NCBI GenBank assembly: GCA_041659285.1
Contig: JBAZYO010000003.1
Span: forward strand, 186,001-250,000
Direction of reading: 5' to 3'
Origin: Vicinamibacterales bacterium
Lineage (GTDB): Bacteria > Acidobacteriota > Vicinamibacteria > Vicinamibacterales > UBA2999
DNA length: 64,000 nt
Part shown: positions 34,061-42,072 of the stretch, in pieces
Layout: each line of letters starts with the position of its first letter
Numbering within the stretch: position 1 is the first letter of the stretch
Notes under the pieces: generated by a model
The model's database searches: none
Told to the model about the DNA's origin: nothing
The model's input: the letters and a program-made list of their open reading frames with translations, nothing else
Position numbers and translations under genes: made by a program

Positions 34061-34070
34061 CCCGGCCTTC
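34042..34070 (-). terminator. Terminator hairpin shared with the propeller-gene end
   Basis: GAAGGCCGGG (34042-34051) pairs with CCCGGCCTTC (34061-34070). The plus-strand stop codon (34058-34060) lies in the loop. Read on the minus strand, the stem is followed by ATTTTTTCCC, so it is best placed to end the sigma/CHAT/Tat operon. Confidence 0.75.
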
Positions 34071-34084
34071 GACGGGGGAACTGG

Positions 34085-35026
34085 TTATTTGCTGCCGTCA
34101 CCAAACAAGATTGCCGCGATAAAGCAAAACTCCGAGAGCGGTGGCATGACCGCTTCGCCGGCCACGAGCCCGTTGCTGGCGCTCGTCGGCTTCACGAACG
34201 GCAGCGCGGTGGGTGGCACCATGCGGCCGGTCGCCTCGGGGCACGTCGCGACCACCGGCTTGGCGTCCACCAGGTAGTCGAACAGCACCTCGGCGTGTTC
34301 GAGCATGGTCGGCTCGCCGACGCTCTCGCCCGGCTGCGCCGCGCTGAACACCCACAGGTCGGCTGTTGCGCCGGCCTGCGCCGTAAACGAGGCTGCCTCG
34401 AGTGCGCTCGTCAGGCGGATCGTCGTGGTGGCGCCGCTCAGGTTGCGGAAATCCACCGCGTCGGTCACTTGCTGCCGGTAGCCGCCGAACGACCATACCT
34501 TCCCGGCATCGGGATGCCCGGCGGAATTCTCGATGCGGCCGCCGCGAAGTGAGACGGTGGACGATGCCCACTTCTCGACGTTGCCGCGGACGCGCTTGCC
34601 CGGCGCAATGCGGTTCATCAAGGCCATCTCGGTGGCCTCGTTGGTCACCGCATCGTTCGCGCCGGACGTGATGTCGAGTGAGACGTTGTCGAGATTCCGG
34701 TAAACGAAATCATCGGCGCGGGAACCAATGAGCCTCGTGTCGAACGCGGCGGGGACCACACCGGCGACCGGCGACATGCCAAGCGCCTTGGCAATGGCCG
34801 AACCCTTGCGCGCCATCAGGAACGGCGTGTGGGTCATGTGATGGAACGCGTGGTGGCCGGGTGTGGCCACCAGGAACGAACGGTCGGCCCGCTCCATGAA
34901 GGTCATCATGCCGACGAAGCGGACGTTGACCTGTCCGGGGGCGGATGCGGCAAGCGTGGACGGCGTGAGGGCGCAAGCGGCTGCTGCGCCGAGGGAGACC
35001 CGGCTGACAAACTGACGGCGATTCAT
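34085..35026 (-). CDS. Tat-exported protein of unknown function (313 aa)
   Basis: AGGAG lies six bases before ATG 35026. N-terminus MNRRQFVSRVSLGAAAACAL is a clear twin-arginine signal (RRxFV), cut after about residue 30 (TLAASA). The mature protein has a first block (NVRFVGMMTFMERADRSFLVATPGHH), a middle of mixed strands (DITSGANDAVTNEATEMALM, later FGGYRQQVTDAVDF) and a C-terminal EFCFIAAILFG. No enzyme motif or family recognised. It follows the CHAT-like fusion gene by 23 bases, so it is probably the operon's third product and may be its substrate, partner or ligand. Tat export implies a folded or cofactor-bearing protein. Confidence 0.65.
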   Translation of the reverse strand: MNRRQFVSRVSLGAAAACALTPSTLAASAPGQVNVRFVGMMTFMERADRSFLVATPGHHAFHHMTHTPFLMARKGSAIAKALGMSPVAGVVPAAFDTRLIGSRADDFVYRNLDNVSLDITSGANDAVTNEATEMALMNRIAPGKRVRGNVEKWASSTVSLRGGRIENSAGHPDAGKVWSFGGYRQQVTDAVDFRNLSGATTTIRLTSALEAASFTAQAGATADLWVFSAAQPGESVGEPTMLEHAEVLFDYLVDAKPVVATCPEATGRMVPPTALPFVKPTSASNGLVAGEAVMPPLSEFCFIAAILFGDGSK

Positions 35027-35049
35027 TCTACGCTCCTGTCGTTGGGGGG

Positions 35050-38000
35050 CTATCGATCGGAGCCGTATAGCACCAACGCACTCCAAGCGCCGAGTCGACG
35101 GCCGTTACTGTGCAGTACGTTGCGTTGGAGAGTGGCGAGGGCCCGCTCAGCGGAGATGCCCGTGGACATCTGGCGATGAAAGCCCACCATCAATTCGCGG
35201 GCGGCTGCTTCGTCGGCGCCCGGCAGCGTTCCGACGACGGCCGGGATGCCAGCCGCCATGAATGCCCGGGTTAGCGCGAGCGTGCCTTCGCCGCGGTTAT
35301 TTTCGCCAGGCTCGACCTCATCGATGACCACGACACTGGTCGTCGGCATGGCCTGTTGGGCAATCTCCAGCCCCATCAGCGCGCCGGAATATCGGCGGCC
35401 CGGCTCGTCGGCCAACAGCACGCGCGAGAGCATCGGGTGGGTCGCGTTGGTGGCGGTGCCGGCCGCGACATGCAACACGCGCCGGCCGGCGGCCTGCTCC
35501 AGGAACCGCGTCCTGGTGGCGTCCGCACCCGTCAACAAGGTGCGGGCGGGATAGACGCCGGCCACCGCGCGGGCCTCGGCTTCCGCCTTGGAACCGGGAC
35601 CGCCGAGAATCAGCGGGTCGTTGTTGCCTGCGGACTGTCGCAGTCCGGCGGCGGACACGAACAGCGAGGCGCTGGGTGACATGCTCACCGAGACGTCTTC
35701 CACGAGAAAGCGCTGCCGGGACCGATCCCAGAATGCCGCGAAGGCCGCATCTTCGTACGGGGCGTCCGGCACCACGATCAGCCTCGACACGCCCTTCAAC
35801 TGGGACGCGATCGGGCGCAGGATCTGGTTGAAGAGGTCCGCGCTGGCGTCCGGATTGCGCGCCTCGTGGCGAATCTCGTCGCGCTGCCTGGCGACGAGGC
35901 GGACCGCATCGAGTCTGGTGACGGGGCGATGCACCACGGTGGTGCCGTCGTGCCTGATGACCCAGATGGCCAGCTCGTCGTCGAACTGGCTCAGGGCCAC
36001 GAGTGCTTCATCCGGCTGGACGACGCGTTGCACATCGGTGAGCGTGCGCGGCCGCGCGTTCCGCCTGGCCTCGACCAGCGTCCGCGCGCGTGCGTTCTCG
36101 GTCAGGGCAAACGCTCGAGGATAGTCCTTCTTCTTCAACGCGAGCTGGACCGCAACGTCGAACAAACGCCACGATTCGTCCAGCGTCGAGAGTCTGCCTT
36201 CGTCTGCAAGCGATGCCCGCTCCGCTTCGAACGCGCGAAGACCACGGTCAATCGCGGCTTCGGCATCCGGTATGCGTCCCCACGCGAGGTTGGCAGTCGC
36301 GAGCTTGAGATTGAGTTGCGCCAGCCTGAGTTGATCGCGACGCTGGCTAACCAGGGCGATCGCGCGCGTCGCCGCGGCGACGGCGGCTTCAGGGTCACTG
36401 CCGCGCAACTGGTCGCTCTCGGAAGCCAACAGCGCAACTTCGAGGCGGCTCCGGAATTGTGCGTCGGGCACCTCGAGCAACGTCTTGCGGGCGTTGGCGA
36501 GGTCGGTGGAGGCCTCAGACAGGCGACCGAGTGCGAGGAATACCGCACCACGCTGTGACAGCGTCTCGGCAATCGCCGCCTTGCGGCCCCAATTGGTGGC
36601 GTTCTCGAGGACGGCGTCCTGGATGAGAAGGGCAATGTCAGGGTTGTCGAATCGCAACGCGGCGGCGGCCGTACTCAGGACCGCATGCCGCAGCCGTGGC
36701 GACCTGGAGACGCCGAGGCCCTCGAGCGATCGAAGCCGATGATGCCACTCTGTGGCCCGATCGCCCAGGTAGAAGTGCAGTGCCGCCAACAGCGTGTGCG
36801 CGGTCGCCACCTGCTCGGCATCGCCCATCCGTTCGAAACTCGCCAGCGTCTGCTCGTACCGCGACTGCGCCTCCGCCAATCGACCTTGGCCAAACGCAAT
36901 CAGGCCCTGGATCCACGTCGCTCGCGCCTCGTGGAAGGCGTAGCCGCTGGCTTGCGCGGACGCCAGCGTGCTGCTCAGCGTCGCGAGCGCGTCGTCGGCC
37001 TTGCCGCCCACGTAGAGGATGGTCGCCAGGTCGAGCGCCGGGCGGTCGGCAAACGGACTCCCCGAACCGGCGAGCAACGACCTGGATGCAGACAAGCCAG
37101 GCGCGGCCTCCGCGAAGCGATCCTCCGCGTACAACGCGGCGGCGGTGGCGTAGGTGGCATGAGCGGCGGCCAGCGCGGTGACGGCCGCCGGGCCTCGCGC
37201 CTCGGCCCGATCGATCGCCGCGACGACGTCACGGTAGAGTGAATCCCCGGCGACACGGGCAAAGGCGTCGGCCATGCTCCTGATGCGGGCCAGTTCACCA
37301 GCGGCGCTACGCCCGCCCTGGACGGCCGCGGTCCAGTCAGGCAGCAGGGTGTTGTCGAGGAGCTTGCGCGCCTCGGTGGTCTGCGTGCGCACGGCCTCGT
37401 CGGCGAGCGCGGCATCGATCGATCCATCCAGCCGCCGCTCCAGGCTCACCCAGGCGGCCGCGGCCGTGGGCTTCGACAGTTGGTCCAGCCGCGCGCGGGC
37501 CTCCGCGGACCATGCCGAGGAGGAGTCGCGGGCGAGGTATTCAACCCAGGCGCTCCTGGCCTGATCGTGCAACGACAGGGCCGTCGCCGCCAGCGCGCGG
37601 TTGAACCACGCCTCGTTCAGCGACGGATCGAGACGGCGCGCCCGATCCGCGGAGGCGAGGGCGCGCGGCAGGTCGTCGGGACGCAGGCCCAGGCGCGCGC
37701 GTTCGAGTTGCACGGCGGCCACGTCGTTGAGATACCGCGCGTTGGCCGGCTGTTCGCGCGACGCCGCCAGCAACGACTCGGCGGCGTCGTCGTAGCGGCC
37801 GGCGAGCAGTTGCGACCGGCCCAGGTCGTGCAGCCGCGACGGGGTGTCACGTTCGCCGAACGACTCGCGAATCTTGGCGGCCATCAGGAGAATGCGATCG
37901 GTCTCGGCGGCTCGGCCACCTTGCCCCCCAGCAGATGGCTCACCCAGTGGGGCATGCGGGAGCCCCCCGGTCAGCCGGCCGAGAACCGATCGCTGCTCAC

Positions 38001-38337
38001 CAACGCCGACAAGACTCACGAGCCCCGTGTCGCGACCCAGCCACGGCCTCACGAGTGAGGGCGCGAACAAGGACACGAGCACGGCAGCCGCGGCTGCCAG
38101 CACACCCACCAGGGTTCGCCGGGCCACGCGTGAAGTTGCCTCCATCGCGACCTCGACGTGGGGTGTGAACTCTGACACCTCCGCGACCGTTCGCACGACC
38201 CCGGCCACCAGTGCAACGCACTGAGGGCACGAGGCAAGATGGCGCTCCACCCGGGCACGTTCAGCCAAACTGAGGCCCCGGTCGATGTACGCCGCCAGGA
38301 GTTCCGGCTCCGGGCAGCGCGCGTGTGGATTAACCAT
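35050..38337 (-). CDS. Anti-sigma zinc finger / TPR / degenerate CHAT fusion (1095 aa)
   Basis: Start MVNPHARCPEPELL overlaps the sigma-factor end. Residues 8-40 contain HLASCPQC (HX3CX2C, H33, C37, C40), the zf-HC2 anti-sigma domain. About 75-97 is one transmembrane helix (TLVGVLAAAAAVLVSLFA), so the rest should be periplasmic. About 160-720 is a long alpha-helical TPR-like array (repeated A..A...Y/F....A patterns). About 745-1095 is a CHAT domain, fold of caspases and separase, with GGPGSKAEAEA and ARTLLTGADATRTRFLEQA before the catalytic core. The expected His site reads HVAAGTATN (usual HFATHG) with Gly at 960, and the expected Cys site reads VVVIDEVEPG (usual VVLSACETG) with Val at 1008. 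So peptidase activity is probably lost. It likely holds the sigma factor at the membrane and senses a periplasmic signal through TPR/CHAT. Confidence 0.78.
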   Translation of the reverse strand: MVNPHARCPEPELLAAYIDRGLSLAERARVERHLASCPQCVALVAGVVRTVAEVSEFTPHVEVAMEATSRVARRTLVGVLAAAAAVLVSLFAPSLVRPWLGRDTGLVSLVGVGEQRSVLGRLTGGLPHAPLGEPSAGGQGGRAAETDRILLMAAKIRESFGERDTPSRLHDLGRSQLLAGRYDDAAESLLAASREQPANARYLNDVAAVQLERARLGLRPDDLPRALASADRARRLDPSLNEAWFNRALAATALSLHDQARSAWVEYLARDSSSAWSAEARARLDQLSKPTAAAAWVSLERRLDGSIDAALADEAVRTQTTEARKLLDNTLLPDWTAAVQGGRSAAGELARIRSMADAFARVAGDSLYRDVVAAIDRAEARGPAAVTALAAAHATYATAAALYAEDRFAEAAPGLSASRSLLAGSGSPFADRPALDLATILYVGGKADDALATLSSTLASAQASGYAFHEARATWIQGLIAFGQGRLAEAQSRYEQTLASFERMGDAEQVATAHTLLAALHFYLGDRATEWHHRLRSLEGLGVSRSPRLRHAVLSTAAAALRFDNPDIALLIQDAVLENATNWGRKAAIAETLSQRGAVFLALGRLSEASTDLANARKTLLEVPDAQFRSRLEVALLASESDQLRGSDPEAAVAAATRAIALVSQRRDQLRLAQLNLKLATANLAWGRIPDAEAAIDRGLRAFEAERASLADEGRLSTLDESWRLFDVAVQLALKKKDYPRAFALTENARARTLVEARRNARPRTLTDVQRVVQPDEALVALSQFDDELAIWVIRHDGTTVVHRPVTRLDAVRLVARQRDEIRHEARNPDASADLFNQILRPIASQLKGVSRLIVVPDAPYEDAAFAAFWDRSRQRFLVEDVSVSMSPSASLFVSAAGLRQSAGNNDPLILGGPGSKAEAEARAVAGVYPARTLLTGADATRTRFLEQAAGRRVLHVAAGTATNATHPMLSRVLLADEPGRRYSGALMGLEIAQQAMPTTSVVVIDEVEPGENNRGEGTLALTRAFMAAGIPAVVGTLPGADEAAARELMVGFHRQMSTGISAERALATLQRNVLHSNGRRLGAWSALVLYGSDR

Positions 38338-39163
38338 CTCGATTAGGTAGACGGACAGGTCCCATAAATCTCTCAACCTCCGCCCGCAGCATCGGTGGCA
38401 GGGCAATGGTGGCGTGGCCGATCAGGCCGGATACTTCGCGCGGATCGACGCCGGATTGTGAGAGTGCCAGCCGCAACAGCCCGACCGCCCGCTCCAGCCG
38501 TCGATGCACCGTGGGGACCGAGCTCCCCATCAGTCTGGCTATCTCGACCATTGGGAGATCCTGGTCGAATCGCAGTGCAATCAACACGCGATCCTGGTCC
38601 GATACGGCGTCGAAGGCCGATCGCAACGTGCGTTCGAGTCGCTGGATGTCTTGGTGTCGCTCTGCATCTTCAATCGTCGTCTCGGAGCTGTCGTTGGCGC
38701 TGACGGCGGCAGCCGCATCCTCACTCACCTCCGTGGTCTTGATGCGGACCGGGAGCTGACTCCAGATGGCGCGCAGCTCCGCCTCCGAGGCCGGAGCCCT
38801 GTGGTTGGTGCGGACGATTTCGATCGCCTCCTCGAGGGTTTTGCCATGGCGCGTCACCAACCGTTCGAGCAGCACGGCCACCGGTCCCAGCCGGTTGGCC
38901 ACCGCCGAGGGCCGCCACCGGCCCCAGCGCTCCACGCAATAATCCAGCGACAGCCGCTCGACGACCGCGGCCAGGTAGGTCCGTAACGAACTGCGATTCT
39001 GGAACTTGCGAAGGACCGCGTAGTTGTTGTCGATCAGGCGCAGGCGGACGAAACCGCCAAAGTCGTCCTGTTCGGCCGCCGACATATGGCGGCGATGGCC
39101 GGTCGTCCTCACGATTTGCTCAACGAGATCGAGGTGGTCGATGAGCAGCCGCTGATAATCCAC
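38330..39163 (-). CDS. Sigma-70 family (ECF-like) RNA polymerase sigma factor (277 aa)
   Basis: Region 2 is about residues 7-95, with LRKFQNRSSLRTYLAAVVERLSLDYCVERWGRWRPS. Region 4 is about 175-235, with the helix-turn-helix DLPMVEIARLMGSSVPTVHRRLERA. The linker is longer than in small ECF factors (about residues 95-175), and there is a 40-residue C-terminal tail after region 4. Start is GTG 39163 with no good ribosome site. It is followed by its likely anti-sigma partner, with which it overlaps by eight bases, the usual arrangement for envelope-responsive sigma factors. Confidence 0.85.
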   Translation of the reverse strand: MDYQRLLIDHLDLVEQIVRTTGHRRHMSAAEQDDFGGFVRLRLIDNNYAVLRKFQNRSSLRTYLAAVVERLSLDYCVERWGRWRPSAVANRLGPVAVLLERLVTRHGKTLEEAIEIVRTNHRAPASEAELRAIWSQLPVRIKTTEVSEDAAAAVSANDSSETTIEDAERHQDIQRLERTLRSAFDAVSDQDRVLIALRFDQDLPMVEIARLMGSSVPTVHRRLERAVGLLRLALSQSGVDPREVSGLIGHATIALPPMLRAEVERFMGPVRLPNRDG

Positions 39164-39377
39164 GTGAATTTGGATGGGAACCCGTACGATTATCTGGACG
39201 CGCCGCCGCTAACACAAGGACGGTAACGGACACGGAAGGATTTATTTCGGGGCCGAATGCGGTGAGAAGGCTGCCGGGTCTGTCCGTCTACTAATACAGA
39301 CGAAGGCGGTGTGGTTGAGTCGGTCCCGGTTGGCACGACTCCTGAACCAGGGATGGGCATCAGGAGGCAAGACGTCA
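39164..39377. other. Intergenic region without a gene
   Basis: 214 bases between the sigma-factor gene and the response-regulator gene, divergent. No convincing -35/-10 pair, repeat or RNA was recognised. AGGAGG at 39362-39367 sits ten bases before ATG 39378. Confidence 0.5.
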
Positions 39378-40328
39378 ATGGGAACGCAAGCAATTTGGCC
39401 GGTTTTCGCGGAAATCTGCGACACTGGCGCACAGTCCGAGGCGTGCGCGCCCATGTGCGGCCTTGTGCGCGAGTCCGGCTGGAAGCAGGATAGTATGGCG
39501 GTAAGCTTCTTTGGCGGGCTGGACGGGGCAGGGTCTCGCGTCTGGTCCGCAGGCAAAGTTGTGGCGGATCAACAGGATCAGGAACAACTCCGCGCACGGA
39601 TTCGTGAACTCGAATCGCTTTGCACCGACGTGCTCGTCGCCGGCGTGGACATCGGCTTGCCGCAACACCTGCTCAATCAACTGTGGGGAGCCGTCGGACA
39701 CGGCGAGTTGCCGCACGCGTACTACGTTGACCTGCCGCCCGCGCCGCCGCGTCCGGAGCCGGTGGCCGCCCAGCCGGCGAACGTCACCGTGCTGCCGACG
39801 AAGCTGGCCGACCCGACCTCAGCCGCCGCGATTGCGGAGCGCCCGCCGCTCGAGATCCCCGACATCCCGCTGACCTCGAACCCATTGACGGCGCCCAACG
39901 ACGACTCGCGCCCGAAGGCGCCCCAGGCGGAACTCAAGCCCATCGGCATCAAGAAGACCGTCGTCGTGGTGGACGACGACCCGATGATGCTCGACGTGCT
40001 GGCGCGCATCCTGCAGCGTGAGAACTTCGAGCTGATCATGGCCAACGGTGGTCCTGAAATCATCAAGAAGCTCAGCGAGCATTCCGGTGACGTCGATCTG
40101 CTGGTCACCGACTACGCCATGCCAGACATGCAGGGCCGGGAACTGGCCGACCATGTGCGCCAGCGCTTTCCGTCGGTGAAAGTGCTCTACCAGACCGGCT
40201 TCAGCGACATGCTGTTCGAAAACCGCATGGAGCTGGAAGATGGCGCCGCGTTCCTCGAGAAGCCGTTCACCGCGCGCGGCCTGCGCGAAGCGGCCCGGCT
40301 GGTACTGTTCGGCTCGATCAACCCGTAA
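39378..40328 (+). CDS. Response regulator receiver protein with N-terminal extension (316 aa)
   Basis: C-terminal receiver domain: KKTVVVVDDDPMMLDVL (acidic pair), LLVTDYAMPDMQG (phospho-acceptor Asp), YQTGFSD (Thr switch) and FLEKPF (Lys). The first 190 residues are a charged coiled-coil-like start (QDQEQLRARIRELESLC) and a Pro-rich linker with no output domain, so it may act through protein contacts. Start 39378 is used because of AGGAGG upstream. ATG 39495 (MAVSFFGG), with a weaker AGGATA site, is possible and would give a 277-aa protein. Terminator follows. Confidence 0.72.
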   Translation: MGTQAIWPVFAEICDTGAQSEACAPMCGLVRESGWKQDSMAVSFFGGLDGAGSRVWSAGKVVADQQDQEQLRARIRELESLCTDVLVAGVDIGLPQHLLNQLWGAVGHGELPHAYYVDLPPAPPRPEPVAAQPANVTVLPTKLADPTSAAAIAERPPLEIPDIPLTSNPLTAPNDDSRPKAPQAELKPIGIKKTVVVVDDDPMMLDVLARILQRENFELIMANGGPEIIKKLSEHSGDVDLLVTDYAMPDMQGRELADHVRQRFPSVKVLYQTGFSDMLFENRMELEDGAAFLEKPFTARGLREAARLVLFGSINP

Positions 40329-40350
40329 CCCACAACTCGCGTCCCTCCTG

Positions 40351-40387
40351 ATGCCGGGGTCTTCGGGCCCCGGCATTTTTTTGCCCG
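40351..40387 (+). terminator. Rho-independent terminator
   Basis: ATGCCGGGG and CCCCGGCAT form the stem with a TTCG-type loop, followed by eight T residues. It ends the response-regulator transcript. Confidence 0.9.
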
Positions 40388-40392
40388 AGCCG

Positions 40393-40818
40393 CTAGCGGG
40401 CGTGGACCCGGCGCCACTCGTCGGTTCCGCGGATGGCATCCACCACGGCCTGCCGCGCGTCGGCATCGGTCGCGCCGTTGACCCGGGCATTCAGGTAGAC
40501 GTCGAACACCCACGCGCCGATGGCCTCGAAGTCTGGGTGCTTCCCGTTCGCGATCCACAAGCCGTCAGGGCGCGCGAGCCCATCGGGCGAGGCGTAGAAC
40601 TCGTGCAGCCACGCTGTCGTTCGCACGATGTCTTCGCGGTGTCCCTGCAGCCGCTCGGTGGCGAGCCGGCCGATCTGCTCGTCGAAGTGCCGCTGGTTGA
40701 ACCCCATCTCCTCCCGAAGTGCGCGCAGGCGCAGCCCCTGCCACACGATCTGGCCCAACAGGATCACGATCACGATCAGCAGGAAAGTCGTCAGGGAACG
40801 ATTGCGCTCGACGGACAT
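40393..40818 (-). CDS. Single-pass membrane protein, hypothetical (141 aa)
   Basis: AGGAG seven bases before ATG 40818. N-terminal helix TTFLLIVIVILLGQIVWQGL (residues 8-28) anchors a short extracytoplasmic domain with ALREEMGFNQRHFDEQIGRLATERLQ (helix) and ADARQAVVDAIRGTDEWRRVHAR. No family recognised. It lies ten bases downstream of the SGNH hydrolase on the same strand, so likely its partner in an operon. Confidence 0.6.
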   Translation of the reverse strand: MSVERNRSLTTFLLIVIVILLGQIVWQGLRLRALREEMGFNQRHFDEQIGRLATERLQGHREDIVRTTAWLHEFYASPDGLARPDGLWIANGKHPDFEAIGAWVFDVYLNARVNGATDADARQAVVDAIRGTDEWRRVHAR

Positions 40819-40828
40819 GGGGATACTC

Positions 40829-41998
40829 CTATCGGCGTTGGCCTGGCCAGTGGGGTTCAAAGGTTTGGACGATGCGGGTGGCGGCGATGACGTTGGCGAG
40901 CGCGCCCGGATGCGTGTCGAGCCGGTTGGCCCACAGCGACGGCCGGTTCCGCACGCCCGCGAAGTCGGGACGAAGATCCAGGCAGGTCAGCCCGCGCTCG
41001 GCGCAGAAGGCCTGCATTCGCTCATGGAGAAACGTGAACGGATACGCGTCCCCAAGCTCGTAGGCAATGTCGGGGAAGAGCACAAACCCGATCTGGATGT
41101 GCCGGTCTTCCGCTTCGGCAACGAGGGCGCGCAGGGCCTGCCGGTCCAGCCGCGCTGCCTCGCTCTGTGGGTCACCGAACCTGGCGCGCATGTAGCCCGC
41201 GTACGACGTGCCCGAGAGGCCGGCGACCTGGCGGCGGGTCCACCAGGTGTCGAACAAGGTGTAGGCCGCGGATGACTCGTGCAGCCACTCATGCGCGGCA
41301 GGGAAGGGCAGCAAGGGCTGGTAGCGGGGCCGCTCGCGGTTGTCGCCCTCCACGTCGTTGACGAACCACTGGACCAGCACGAAGTCGGGCGCGAAGCGGA
41401 CGACGCGCGAGCGCAACTCCGAGACGAGCTCCGGCGTGTTGTGTCCCGGCACCCCGAAATTGAGGATCTCGACGCCGGATGGCAGCGCACCCCGCACGAG
41501 ATCCGAAAACCGTTGCCCGGCGGCGATGCCGTTGCCGTAGGCGAACGAATCACCGAGCACCGCCACGCGGAAGACACCCGCCGGTTTGCCCTCGGGAAAC
41601 TCACGATCGCGAAACCCGTGGGTGTTGAGCGACAGCGCCGTGCGCTGCCAGCGATGGGAGAAATACCCGCGGTCGTCCGACGTGGTGGTGATGTCGCGAT
41701 ACAGCCACCTCGTCGTGTACTCCGCCGCCACCAGGGCAATGGCGGCGGTGACGGCGCTGACCGTGAGGCCAAGGGCGATGTGCGGCCACCGCCGCGCCAG
41801 CGCGAACCACAGCCGTCCGGGCCCTAACGCGGTGATGACCGCCGTGGCGCCGATCACCAGCGATAGCACGATTGCGATCAGGTCGGTATCTGCATACCGG
41901 TGGGCCACCGGCGCGTCGGCGAGGGCGAGCAGCAGGGCCGCGGCGCCAATCAGGATGGCCGCCGCCTTGGGCACGACGCGGTCTTGCGCGAACACCAC
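40829..41998 (-). CDS. SGNH/GDSL hydrolase with N-terminal membrane segments (389 aa)
   Basis: Three hydrophobic segments occupy about residues 12-100, then block I GDSFAYGNG (nucleophile Ser), FVNDVEGD (block III Asn/Gly) and DTHPG (block V, D-x-x-H arrangement) appear. The domain hydrolyses esters, often O-acetyl groups on cell-wall polymers. The membrane-anchored layout resembles acetylesterases acting on envelope polysaccharide. Substrate unknown. Confidence 0.8.
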   Translation of the reverse strand: MVFAQDRVVPKAAAILIGAAALLLALADAPVAHRYADTDLIAIVLSLVIGATAVITALGPGRLWFALARRWPHIALGLTVSAVTAAIALVAAEYTTRWLYRDITTTSDDRGYFSHRWQRTALSLNTHGFRDREFPEGKPAGVFRVAVLGDSFAYGNGIAAGQRFSDLVRGALPSGVEILNFGVPGHNTPELVSELRSRVVRFAPDFVLVQWFVNDVEGDNRERPRYQPLLPFPAAHEWLHESSAAYTLFDTWWTRRQVAGLSGTSYAGYMRARFGDPQSEAARLDRQALRALVAEAEDRHIQIGFVLFPDIAYELGDAYPFTFLHERMQAFCAERGLTCLDLRPDFAGVRNRPSLWANRLDTHPGALANVIAATRIVQTFEPHWPGQRR

Positions 41999-42059
41999 GC
42001 TCCGAAGTGTAGGGAAAGGCGGCTCAGCCGCATAGATTTGTGCAGGAAAATCGCGCCGG

Positions 42060-42065
42060 TATACT
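42060..42065 (+). promoter_or_regulatory. TATACT box seven bases before the sppA GTG
   Basis: Placed so that transcription would begin at about GTG 42073, which would make the transcript leaderless. No convincing -35; position only. Confidence 0.35.
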
Positions 42066-42072
42066 GATCCCT

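Noticed and set aside
34085..39163. Interpreting the TPR-CHAT locus as a type III-E CRISPR system
   Set aside because: No CRISPR array, no gRAMP-like effector and no Cas1/Cas2 in the window; the CHAT is membrane-anchored and degenerate. Only the CHAT-sigma theme is shared.
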